A DNA stretch of 64,000 nt, taken from Balanoglossus misakiensis (taxonomy: Eukaryota; Hemichordata). The position numbers and the translations under genes are program-made. The notes under the pieces were generated by a model that did no database searches, was not told where the DNA came from, and saw only the letters and a program-made list of their open reading frames with translations. Position 1 is the stretch's first letter; every line of letters starts with the position of its first letter. Of this stretch, positions 52,273-64,000 are shown in pieces. The stretch lies in contig CM082577.2 of the NCBI GenBank assembly GCA_040954595.2, forward strand, positions 1,674,001 to 1,738,000, read 5' to 3'.

Positions 52273-54910
52273 GTCTAGCAGAACACGACACCCAAGAGAG
52301 AGGTTAAAGCAGAGCAGACTAGGAAGCGGCTTTACACCCTAAAGAATGAATTTCCCCCCGAAGGATTGTCTATCATCGCTAGATATGACTGTTATGAATT
52401 CACCATCAGTAGCTGACAATAAACCACTTTTAATGCTGACTTAGAGTCTAGTCTGAAGCGTTTTTACGAGATAAGCAACAAGAGTAAAATTATTTTATGA
52501 AATAAAGCTAAGACTAGACATGGAGCTAAATAAACGGTGATGTCAAAATGCTTTGGTTACTTTTCGATGGTTTTGATGAAATAGATCGAGTCACTTACAG
52601 AGAGACGGGGAGAGGAGGGACAGGGTGGTAGGCAAGTTTAGTCTGGAGCTGGATAAAGCAAAATGAAAGTTCAAAGCAATAAAACGAAGCGAGATATATC
52701 ATGACAAGAAAATGCAATGGACGATATGCATGATGATGAATTCAGGCAGTTATTTATTTCCCGGTTGTGAAAGCATTTTCTATGAAGACCCTTAGCACTC
52801 CAGTTGAATTCCCTTGTTGCTTGGGCCAACACTCGGCTGAAAATTGCACGCATTATTACGTGAGCATGCTTCAAAGGTTGCAGTACCTTCGACAGTAATT
52901 TTGGAAACTTTGACAAAACTGAACACATACATCACCTGGGGATTGTGACAGAACTGCATGTGTGATATATTATGTACAGCAACGCATGAAGGATTGATGC
53001 ATGAGCACCATGATCGTTCACAGATAAGTAGCGTGGTATTAAAGCCGAAGATGATGACTTTGAGTAACGAGGGATATTCAGGGCGCAAGGAGATTCTTAT
53101 CTGTCACTTTGGAAGGGGGCGATGCACCAAGAGACAAGAAGGTTTTAGCACGGTGATGGAAGGGGACTGCAGTTTGACCCTCGCTTCTCCTGACCGGTAC
53201 GGCACAGTACGTGAATAGCTCGTCTTATTTCTATCTGAGTATCTATTGTACTGGAAAAATTGTGGTTCTCTTTGCTACTTTTGTTTCCAGCATTAAAACC
53301 ATGTTCTGGAGTGACCCTTGCGGCAATCCTGATTTCATTGTACAGAGAGCTTTCTAAGAGGCAGATAAATGAAAGGAATGTTTAATACTGCACTGTTAGA
53401 GTCATTTGTGTGGCTGCTAGTACCATTCTTTCTAAACATGTATAAGTGCAAATCCACAGATGGTTCATATTCAGTTCATGTTCCATCTGTATTTACCTAT
53501 AAGACAATGAAATACAGGGAATACTGGGACCAAACAATTGCAGTCTGGTCCAAATCAACTGTGTTCCCATGATTCCAAGCAGAGTTCCGTGTTTAAGAAT
53601 TTCACGCACTTGCCAAGGCGGTGCAGAACAAACAGCCAAATGATATAGTACACAGATATCAAAACACACAATTTGACATTTTGAAGAGCGCATGTTATTT
53701 GTTCTATCACAGTCGATCTCGCACTTCACATACATCACTGTCACGGCGCGAGGCAGCTGTCTAAGCTCAAAACTAATGAGTCGGGTTTCACCGCGCTCCA
53801 CTTTCTTTTATCAGCAAGAAAACGAACAAATGCACCTGATGTACAAATAAAATACACAAGTTTTATTTTACAAGTCACTCCACTGTTATGTACATATTTG
53901 CAGATATATTATACAAAAGATACGACCGTCACACGCATGCCACGAGGGCTTGTGATTTATGCGTCGAAAGTAATTTGATCTTCATGAAATATGAATTATT
54001 TACAATTGCAGTGTGGTTTGGGGAATTGTACTGTAAATTGAAGCGCTACTTTATTAGCAATCAGGAAAAACCAACGCGTATAATGATATCTCCTTTTCAT
54101 AATTTTGAAAGTTGTAGAACAAAATTGTTTGACCTGTGACAGAGCTGAGTGTACAATGAGAAAATGACCAGAGGGAGTTTTTTTATGTAAAAATAGGAAA
54201 AGTACCAATTACGTGACACACTATGGCACCCATCTAGGGGTATATTTTCTCTCTTCTGAAATATTATCAGCAAAAAGACTAATTTCATATAATTTCCACA
54301 CACGATTAGATCACTGATGAGAATTTGTCTCACAGTAAAAGTCTAATGCATAACACTGTGATGCGTAAAAAGGTAAACACAATCGAGCTTGCTGGAAGTT
54401 TGTTATGTCTGTGCATGTCTGGAACAGACTTGTGTCCAACAAAGAACAAGCCAGACCATTAACTCTCTTTTTTTTATACAGTTGCTTAGTAGCATGTGAT
54501 TGGAATAACAACGTCCTAGTAAGGATTTCTACCCACTTTTCCCATGCTACATTTTTTTCCCCTTTAGAATATTAATTTAGGGGCTGTAAAATTTGCTCGT
54601 AAATACAGATCAGTAACTTGAGCAGTTCATTTCCAGAGGCTTTTTAAGAGTGTGGACAAGATGAATTCCTAATTTCAATGTCATAACATGTCTATGTACT
54701 TTCCTGTCATTCTAATTGCCGGTGAATGTCCTCTGACTGGGTTTTTTATGTACAAATTATATTACTTCAAAATGGAATGTAATTAGTTTGGAATGGAATG
54801 TTGTGCAATGAAAAGAAAAACTTTTATTTAAAATGAACCTAGATTTTCTTTAAAATAGTGTATGGTTAGAAACCAGCCTGGTTGGTTGGTTAATTTGAAT
54901 CCTGTGCCTT

Positions 54911-55040
54911 CCAATCAGCAGCTGGGATTCAGTTTTGCATGGGAGAGCAAAAATCTTAAGCATGCACAGCTATAGGCTGTGATTGGCCAGTAGCTCCCAA
55001 ACCATCCAATTGGCACTAGTGTCTCTTTGTACGCACCAAT
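54911..55040. promoter_or_regulatory. cluster of four CCAAT boxes
   Basis: CCAATCAG at 54911, inverted GATTGGCC at 54981, palindromic CCAATTGG at 55006 and CCAATCAC from 55036. Multiple NF-Y-type sites within 130 bases are typical of promoters and some LTRs. No start codon with a supported gene follows on either strand. Confidence 0.4.
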
Positions 55041-56965
55041 CACTGTTGCTCCATGAGTGCTGCCTCCACAGCTTGCGCTGCTCCTGTTGTCATCTCATCA
55101 GCATCTTTCTGTAGTTATTAAAAAAAAGACAAACAAGACAGCTCAGGAATGGATAATCAGATCAGGGCATTCAGAACACATTGAATCTCAAGTTTCTGTG
55201 CAGCATCAAATTTGTGAAATGCAAGAAGTTTTAATAAATGTGCAACTTGCACTACATGCTAATTATAACCCGGCTAATACTTGGTAACATAATAAAGCTG
55301 ATGATAGCTGCTGGACAAGTTACATGTATGATTACTTGACATAAAATGACAATGCTTTTGTCTAGAGTACTTGCAACTGAATTCACACTGCGCAAGAAAA
55401 CTGAATCCAACAGTCTCTCTGATATGCTTCATTCAAACTTTCTCTCCAACCACAGACAATTAATAGCACTGATACTTCTGTATTCATGGGAAAAAATACT
55501 TGTGAAACTAAACATGCGTGTTGCAAGTTTTGGTCGATTTAATGATCAATGAAAGTGGTTTGACACCGACCTCCGACAACACAGAGCGAACCCAGCTCGC
55601 GGCCATAAAACTCAAATCATAATTGAATTTATTCTGTCTGGGTATGCTTCATATATTTTTATCTGCAACTCCACAATAATACAAAGCCGGGCGTTGTAAA
55701 ACTTTACGTTCCATCCACAACCCCCGCGATAAAAACCAAGATTTATCTTTCGTCTAATTCCATGAAATAATTTCACACCATGTTTTGAATTTTATTTCCA
55801 CCATAATGTTTAGTTCACAAACTTTGGGCGATTGCCTTATTTATAAGCTGGCTAATTCTCGTCGAGGATATTGGCACCCTCAATTTCAGCAGGTGCTATA
55901 CAAGCGATTGAGGGTTTCTTTTTACGAGCTTTGAGGAAAATCTGGTGAAATAACTCTAATGGCAATATCACCGGGTGTCCTTTCGACAAAGCTCTTTCTG
56001 TATTTACTGTGAAGGGGCGCATGTGCTTATGACATCAACACAGCTATTGAATGCGGGGGAAAACTTGTTCTTTGAAAGCCGGCAACCAATTGGATGCGGT
56101 GAAACCCACAGAGTGGTTAACGCTAATGGAACTGGGAGAATGATGGAAACGCAGAGATTTCCCCTGGTGAGATGAACAGAATTGTAACATGCCTATTCGT
56201 CTTGTCATACACAAACACACACACAAAAACGCTCAAATGAAATTCACATGAGAACTGCATGGTCCCAAAACTCTGACATCAACCTCCAACCACCGCTAAT
56301 TGGGATATATGTTTGTAACATGTTATTACGTGCCAGCATGCTTGTGGACACTGTATAGATTACCCACAGGTGCTTTATAAAGGATTCTAGGTTACCAGGG
56401 ATTTGATGTCAATTATAATCTGGACTTTTCATATCCAGGGTTCATTCGGAAATGTTATTTTTCACACACACTAACCGTAAATTTATTATAAACACATGAA
56501 TATAGTTATTTATATACACATAAAAAAAATGTTCATAAATAATTTTTATTATCACATCAGAAACAAAGTTTGAACGCAGTGATCATTATTTTATTATAAA
56601 ATCAGACGGTGGCCGGTATAAAATTGGTTGCAATCGCAGCTTTGTTCAGTGTACTCCAACAGACTGGGTCAGAAAGACATGCGGTCCCATAAACAAGCTC
56701 TGGGCAAATTGACAGTAAGTTTAAAATATGGGTCAGGTTTTATACAGTGCAATTAGCTGAACATGTTCTTCAATAAAGTACTCGTTCTAAATCTTGAGGA
56801 GCACGACATGTTGGGAATTTTCACTTACACAAGCGAAGGCCTACAGGGCAAGTGAGGACATCGTGGGTTTGGAGTTTTTGAAAGAAAAAAAACGGGTCAC
56901 TTAAAAATCAGGCTTGCCCGCATGAAGTTTTCAGGAACAAGGCAAAGAAATGTGTGTGTGGGGGT

Positions 56966-56982
56966 GGAGGGGGGGGGGGGGG
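56966..56982. repeat. poly-G tract
   Basis: Run of G with one interruption. Similar runs of 9 to 13 G or C occur near 6163, 10110, 19181, 34350, 39226, 60164 and 62340, so this is a recurrent property of this genome. Confidence 0.8.
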
Positions 56983-59900
56983 CCTCACAGTTTCATCACA
57001 GACTGCATCATCACTAAATCAGATTTACTACAAAAAGCTTAAACATGCTGTCAAGCTTGACCAGATTACACTAAATAATTCATGAAGCCATTAATCTTTC
57101 AGGATTTAGCAGGGATTAAGGGAAGGTATGGCCAATATATACACCTTGATTTCCGGGCTGGAGATTCGACATCCATGGTTCCCTGCATATTTCATTTTTC
57201 CACAAGAAAGTATTTTCCTTAATGATTCCCAGGCTCATGCAGTGAACAGGGCCAGCAAACAGTATTAGACTTTATATCTTAAAACAAGATTATATTTGGA
57301 GCCCAATCATGAATTAGTGATACGTGTAATTTGTGGAGGTTCTGGTGAAATAGAAAGAGAGGCTGGAAATCTGGTCCTCTCATTCAGTTTTTCCACTACC
57401 CCGTTGCGCTGCTCGCAACTTGATAGAGATAGACGAGTAACATCCTGTTTGTTACGCGGAAATCCTTCAAAACGGAAATGAAATGCGCATACATGGATTT
57501 ACAAAGTAATTCCACCAGATTCCCAGGCACAGAGTAAGATTCACAGTCTGTTATAAGTCTACAAAACATTGTATTTATTGTGGAACCATGATTTTTCCCC
57601 CTTTATCTCCAACAATGAGAAAATAACTCCTGTCTCCGTATCTGAATATCTGATTACTATACCCCATCATAATCTTGCTACATAAATTATAAATTTAGAA
57701 TACCATTTATAGCATTCGACAAACTGTGCGGGATAATACACATAAAAATTTGACTTTATATTCAGAGCTTTCATCAGATAAAAAAAGCAATCAAACTCCC
57801 AAAATTTGTAATTATTACCATTACAGACTTTGTTTACCGAATCATGTGGGCTTTTAGTTGGATATACTCTAATACGGAGAGAGTCACCATGCGGAAATAA
57901 GTGACAGTTCCTCCATTATTGCTGCCGGCATTAATCTAAGACAAAAACGGAAATTAAAAATACCTACAGCTCAGCATCTTGATCTCTAGTTAATGATCTG
58001 TTTCTGCAGTCGGCACCAGTAATGGATCACTGCAGAATAGCAGGCTTCATGATGATGATGGCACAAATTTTTTTGTGGAGCAACAAAAATTTTATGTCTG
58101 ACGTATCTTTCAGTATTTATGAGGTACTTCGCACTTATCTGTCATTTTAGTGCTTTTATTAAAATATTGAGTTTTTTTTTAATCTCAGAAAAGATTACAT
58201 TATGGAGACCTATGCTTTCAGGATGACACAAGACAGCGAAATATTTTTCATTCTCATTTACATTCACATAGTTATTCTATTTGAACTTGGGTTATCTAAT
58301 GTTCACCTGAATGGTACAAAACTGCCATTTTCAGGTTTGATTAAACCGACAGGGAAAATCAAATACATCAGGTGGTGAAGGTATATGTGCCTGGAAATAC
58401 CACAGACAGGGGCATATTGAAAAATTGCTGCAAGGTACGGCAAACAGAACCATTTTTATGTCTCAAAACTGAGAGTTTAGTTTTCAGTTCGGGGAGAAGA
58501 CTGACCCTAAGCAAGCAGACAGATGCATAGAGAAAAATTGAGAATGTAAAACCCAGTCGTTATAAAACTCAACAAAGAAGGAGAGACTCCAGACGTTGCT
58601 GGATTTCTGATGGTGCAGCGTGCAAGCTATTAAAAGACCTCACTGCAGTCACTTTTGTCAATGTACAATCCTGTCTGCTCTTCCAGATAGAATTCAAATA
58701 ATCTCTTCAGCTCATCTAGTTTTGATTCATTGCGGATAAAATTCTATCTTTTTTTCCCCGTGCGAATGGCCCAATCCATGAGTACCTCAATCCATTTCAG
58801 AACGGGGACAAAAGGCAATAAATTAGGTTTTGCAGAAAATTACCAGCGGCTGCACGAATTTCGCGGCGACATAGACAACCACTGAATTTGCTTTCAGGGG
58901 AGTCAATTAAAGAAGACGTGTTTCTATGGTATCGGCTGCAGCCCATCACGCCATGTGAAAGGGCATTAAGACCGCAGAAAACTGAATTACCGACACAGCT
59001 AGAGGTTGGATAAAAAAAACTGATGTTGCCACAAAGAGAAGCCAGAGAATAATTGCTTTGTGGGGATAAGATGCCATCTGTGTTTTCAGACACGAGTATT
59101 AAAGTGTTTAGCAAGCAACAAATGCCGCTCGGGAGAAAAATCATCATGGATGACACAGTCTCCGCTGAGTGTAAAGGTATGACTGACAGTGTACAGGTTG
59201 TTTTTTTATGTTAGTGGGAATACAGGCGTGAGTTATTCTTAAGAAATGGTGGCAATTTTTTCAGGTATTGATAGGTTTTCAGGATTAGCATTTCAGAATT
59301 ACACTGTCTTGGAGCAAGACTAATGTATGGTTTACTTACCAATAACTCCAACACCAGCAAATCACTCAGCCTCTTGACCTCCCGACCCCGAGACAACAAT
59401 GCATTTTCTCGTCTGTGTAGAAACAAAGATGAATAATGTGTGCTTTTGTTAATTTTGGGTACTGGTACTTCTTGGATACTCATCAGGGGCAAACATTGGA
59501 TGGACACGGCCCTTCACAGAACAGGCGATACACAGCATGTGAAGATTATGACTTCAAAATGAAAGGCTGATGTGTGTCACAGTATTTGTGCCATCTGCTT
59601 TCAGGGTCTGAAGAACAAGGCTGTTAAAACCTGCACACATTTTGAGACAAAGAATTCATCATCCCCATTGAGTTGCCAATTCTCATCATGTCCAGAAAGG
59701 TATCTCTTCATATTAAAAGAATATCACCGTGTGAGCCAACAGCTTTTTTCTCTGTGGAAAAAAGACTGCCGCACTGTTTATTCACAGAATTGTTGACAGA
59801 AGACACAGATCAATCAAATCTTCGTGAGTGCTGTGTACTTTTATTAACTTTCTAATAAAAGCGAGTTATCTCAGTTTTGCCGACGCCCAAAACGAATGTT

Positions 59901-62900
59901 GACTTAAGCACTACGTGATTGCACTCAACAATCAGCAGACTGTAATTAGTGTAATTTGTGCGGTTTCAGTCAATTACACGCCCTGATGTCTAAAATCAAT
60001 ATCGTGAAATTACTGCCTATTGACTCTCAAATAGATGCAGTACATTAACTGAGAGCGCAAGAGTCAAAATTCTCCACAATTTTCAGATAATGTGACTTCC
60101 ATCAGGCAGCAATTTGGTGCACCCCTGTCTTGGTTAATAATGTCGGAAACGTACAAATGGGTGGGGGGGGGGGGGAATGACATCGAATTATGGTATACAG
60201 CTGGGGTTCCGTTTGCAGTTGCAATTTTCGAAGAAGAAAAATCGTGTGGTGCCTGACATTGTATGGTCGTAATGAAACAGCGCTTTTAAAGTCAAATGTA
60301 AGAACCATCAGTTGGTTGACCTATTGACCTCATTTGGACGTCATACCGAACTTCATGAAGCATCTTCCTGACAGAGCAGCTGAGGTTTACCGTTGGTGTA
60401 TTGCAATTTGTGAGAAAAGATGCGATTGCGAACATCACGGCCGTAATGAAAGTGTACTTTTGCGTCAATTATGTATAAAAGAATCACTCAATACACACTG
60501 GAGATGCCCTCCATATCTGGTATTATAGTCGCAAAGAAACTACAGTGACATCTAATGATAATTACAGTGGAAGGGGTCACTTTGGATGTTGCAATTCATC
60601 AAAAAAAAATGTCATCCATCTATCACATCGCGTAGTCACGGAAAAGAGCAATTTCAAGTCGTTGAAAGGTTCAAGGCTTTATTTATTGGCCTTGCCTTCG
60701 AGAAGTCCACGAATGCAAGTCCAATCTAATAATAACAGAACCGAATGGCAGTTTGCCGAAAGTGACAAGACGCTTTAAAAGTCACAGTAAACGTCACTGA
60801 TTGGTTGAACTCTTCGCGCTATATGCTGCAAGAGTCGACGCGCAGAAATCAATTAACCTCCCTGGCAATTGTGGGGAAACTCTCCTCTCCAGTAATGAGA
60901 GCTGTCAGCTCAAACATCAGTCGAAGACAAACTAATTTATCTGATGTGGTTTGGGATGTTACGGCGTTCAATTTGCGGTTAATCTGATAACCGTGGCTTT
61001 GTAACAGTTATCATCCTTTACCCCAAAGCTGACCCCTGCGAGTTTAAAACCTTGATGCAAACTTCTGTAATGCAGTGAGGAGACTTATCTGCCGGAAGTG
61101 GCTGTTTTTTTTTCTCTCTTCACTAATTGAGGTTTGCTGAGGTTTGCTGAATGGTTATACTGTCTAATGGAATTTCGATGAGAGGGAGAAGGGTATATAT
61201 TAAGTATTCAGTGGACATAGCAAAATATTCCAGAAATTGAAGCTTGTTACGGAAGTTGATGTAGATTTCTAATAATGAAGAACGAAAATCTGGAGGCAAC
61301 ACAGAACACGTTAATCTTTGCAAGAGAGAACGCACGTTAGAGAGGTAACAATGCCCAGAAGTACCGAGTTCCAATTAAGTCAACCTTGATCTGGATGCTT
61401 CTCCCTGATGGTTTGTGTCTGCAGACATACATTATGGCAATTGACCAGCTAGTACGTGACCTTTGTATATTCTACTTTTCTCACTCTTTCAGCCCTGACA
61501 GACGCCTGGAATGGACATCACACAACCTCATTCATCCAAGTAGAAATGAACGTCATCAATTTTGGATGATGGTAATGACGACAGTAAAAAAAACCACATC
61601 TCGTCGGCCGTGTGAAATCCCGGAGGACACGAAGACTATTTGCTTCGGCGTGAGAACTGATGTGTGTTTTTTTTCTTCAATCATGTTTTCTTATGACAGG
61701 AAAATACACATCTAAGCGAGTACAGCCTGAGAGTGTAACATTTCATGAATATCAGCAAGAATGTACTCCCTGTGACCTCAGCTTGATTGTCTTTTGATGA
61801 TAACATGTGTACCTACAAGCGACACCGGCAGACATGTAATTGTCCTGTGTAACTTAATTTACTGTATCCCTTTGCTCTATCAATCTCATTTACCGCTGTG
61901 CAAATATCATTTTGTCTGATCTAAACTCCATTTGTCTTCTATGATGCCAGGGTGTCTGGGGGAGTTATTTGAGTACAGCCGGCCAGAGTGGCCATCTTTA
62001 GATGCGGCGGGATAATTGCACAGACTGGCATTCGTATTTTGCCATCTGCTGCTTACATCCCACGCAATGAATGTGTCATTCAATTTTTAATCATCCTGAT
62101 GCGGGCAAGATCAAACTTTGATCAAAATCCAAACTTTGGGTGGCTCACACGTATGACAGGTGAGCATCGCAAATAAATCAGAGATGCATACATCCTCTGG
62201 TTTCCCTGTTATGCAAACTTCTGCGCAGGTAAAGTAGCATTCTATGCATTGTATCCATGGCATTCTGATGATAACTTCCTAAATCATCTTGCACATTTTC
62301 AAAATTTGGGTGCACCACAAACTCAGGAATAGGTGGGTGGGGGGGGGGGGGGTCAGAATGACAACTACCCCCCTTCCAGGTGACAATGAGGCACCAAGCT
62401 ATAACTTAAATCAGACTACCATTCCCCCAGAGCAGGTGTTTCCTTGTGGGCAAACTTTTTATAATATAACTATAAAGCACACCGGTGCAGTAATATCCTG
62501 TTTGTTGCATTACCGGGTTTTTAACTGCACTCTGAGATTAACAAAAAAACATACAAGGGTTCGTATCTCATGATGAATGTGAACGGATCAGACAGTCATT
62601 ATTGGCCGTAAATCATCCCTTTTCCAGTGCACTGTGCAAATAATACTGCATGATTTTTTGTTAGATACTCCTTTCTCAAACATGAGATTACATCGAATCA
62701 GAAAAGCAGAGACGCAGAGACTGTTATCAATTTTCCTTCTTCCTTTCTGTTTTCCTGCATGAGTTGATTTATTGTGCCTGCTTTTTGTGCAGCTACAGAA
62801 CAGAGGAAATACAGTGAAAGAGCACGACTTGCTGCATTATTGACAAAATGAGCAGACCCGACCGGCTGGAAACATGGTCTTCCTTGTTGACTCACACTGA

Positions 62901-64000
62901 TGATTCTGTCAAGTGCACTACACAATATACAAGTTTGACGTTTGGACGTTAGAGGGCTTTTTGTATAAAATTTTTAAGCCTGACATGGGATTGATAGAAG
63001 TGCAACTATAAGCCCCTGAAATTTCAGCAAGTTCTTTTATATGCAGGCAACTACATGTATATACACACATACTATTAGACACACATTTTCTAGTTTGTTA
63101 CATTGTACATGTAGGTGGTGTGTATACGTGCAGTTGTACGCTCAATCAATCTTTGAAGATTAAGAACTAACCAAGCTACAATAAGACAAAAAAACTTAAT
63201 ACACACCTCAGGAGAAGTATATAGTGTTGCCTTCAAACACAAAGTGAAACTAGGAGACCAGGATAAATCAAATTCTTGGTTCCCAGGAGGTGTATACATC
63301 ATTGTATTAAACACACAGATCCAACCGCCGGTCCTTAATTCACCCGTAATTTCACCGAGAGAAGAATCTAGCTGACGTAATTAAGGTTCTGGTTTGAATT
63401 GGTCTCACAAATTCCACTTACTGCTTCCAACAAACGACACATTGCTTTTCAATTAATAAAAGGTTTGGCCCTCAAAGGCACACTTTTTCAGCAATCCTGG
63501 TCAGGCTTTGACCCAAAGTGTAATAAATTACAAAATTTCCAGCAAGCTGGGGCCACAGTGGAAAGCTGAAGAAGCTTATACACAATCCATGTTTTCCTGC
63601 CAATTCAATAAGACTTATATACTCCTCTCTTTGAACTTTGTAATGATATGTCTCCGAGCAGAAAAGCAATCTCTGGTTGATTTCAACAAAATTACCAAAT
63701 AGATGTGACAGAGTATAAATCAAATGTAATGTCTCATAAATATATATAGAGCTCTGATCATCAAAGCAATGCATATTAAAATAGGAAAGAAAGATAATAG
63801 GAAGCTATGAAGGGGCAAAGAAGAGACTTGTTTGAATTTTAATAATCAAGTGTAATTTACAAGAACAGCTGCAGACAAAAGTGACGAGTCTGGGATATTG
63901 AAATTATTCTCTCCCTAATCCAAAGGTCTCCAGATCACGGAGGTGGGGTCTACAAGCTAAGACAGCTCTCACTGTATACACAAACATTTAGACCTCAGTT

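Larger units (their letters stand above)
50451..64000. other. about 13.5 kb gene-poor region
   Basis: AT-rich, with no exon that has both splice support and a recognisable domain. It contains poly-G tracts (near 56972, 60164 and 62340), a CCAAT-box cluster (54911-55040) and stretches rich in short homeodomain- and HMG-like words, for example around 57890-58060, 58900-59160 and 61740-62000. The next gene is outside the window. A regulatory desert is possible but not shown. Confidence 0.4.

Noticed and set aside
58797-59156. 119-codon minus-strand frame
   Set aside because: No domain or splice support; the region looks more like non-coding DNA with short factor-like words.

Overview
This is a stretch of animal nuclear genome. 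Genes carry many short introns with GT..AG splice sites and AATAAA poly(A) signals. The families (class A GPCR, angiopoietin-like fibrinogen-related proteins, TEFM, COX19, a DHX40-type helicase, a PLAT/ankyrin protein, a folate-receptor-like protein) are metazoan. Compact introns, AT-rich spacers and many small foldback repeats suggest a marine invertebrate; an invertebrate deuterostome such as an acorn worm or amphioxus is my guess, but I cannot prove it from sequence alone. All multi-exon gene models were assembled by hand from splice sites and reading phase.

Layout, left to right. A single-exon orphan GPCR lies at 3240-4364 (+). A 7.7 kb spacer with small repeats follows. Two tandem two-exon fibrinogen-related genes lie at 12056-13238 and 14009-15353 (+). 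Behind them on the other strand are four exons of a DHX40-like DEAH helicase (19847-15670, -), which cover only the N-terminal helicase half. From 22662 to 34597 (+) runs a 20-coding-exon gene of about 1383 residues: an N-terminal basic region, one PLAT domain, a very large Ser/Glu/Asp-rich exon, about five ankyrin repeats and a C-terminal tail. Its last intron appears to use a GC donor.

At 37034-44000 there is a tight cluster: TEFM (+, mitochondrial transcription elongation factor), COX19 (-, a three-exon gene whose exons are too short to stand out as ORFs) converging on it, and an unrecognised 579-residue protein with an RRM-like segment (+) that starts head-to-head with COX19, 317 bp away. 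A single-exon folate-receptor-like protein lies at 48202-47552 (-), followed upstream by a CpG-rich block and then about 13 kb with no convincing gene. That last stretch holds poly-G tracts, a CCAAT-box cluster and possible regulatory DNA.

Functionally the genes are mostly unrelated housekeeping and surface/secreted genes. The one apparent theme is mitochondrial: TEFM (mtDNA transcription) and COX19 (copper/cytochrome oxidase assembly) sit tail-to-tail, and the TEFM upstream region carries NRF1-, CRE- and YY1-like sites. No prokaryotic-type system, CRISPR array, rRNA or tRNA gene was found.
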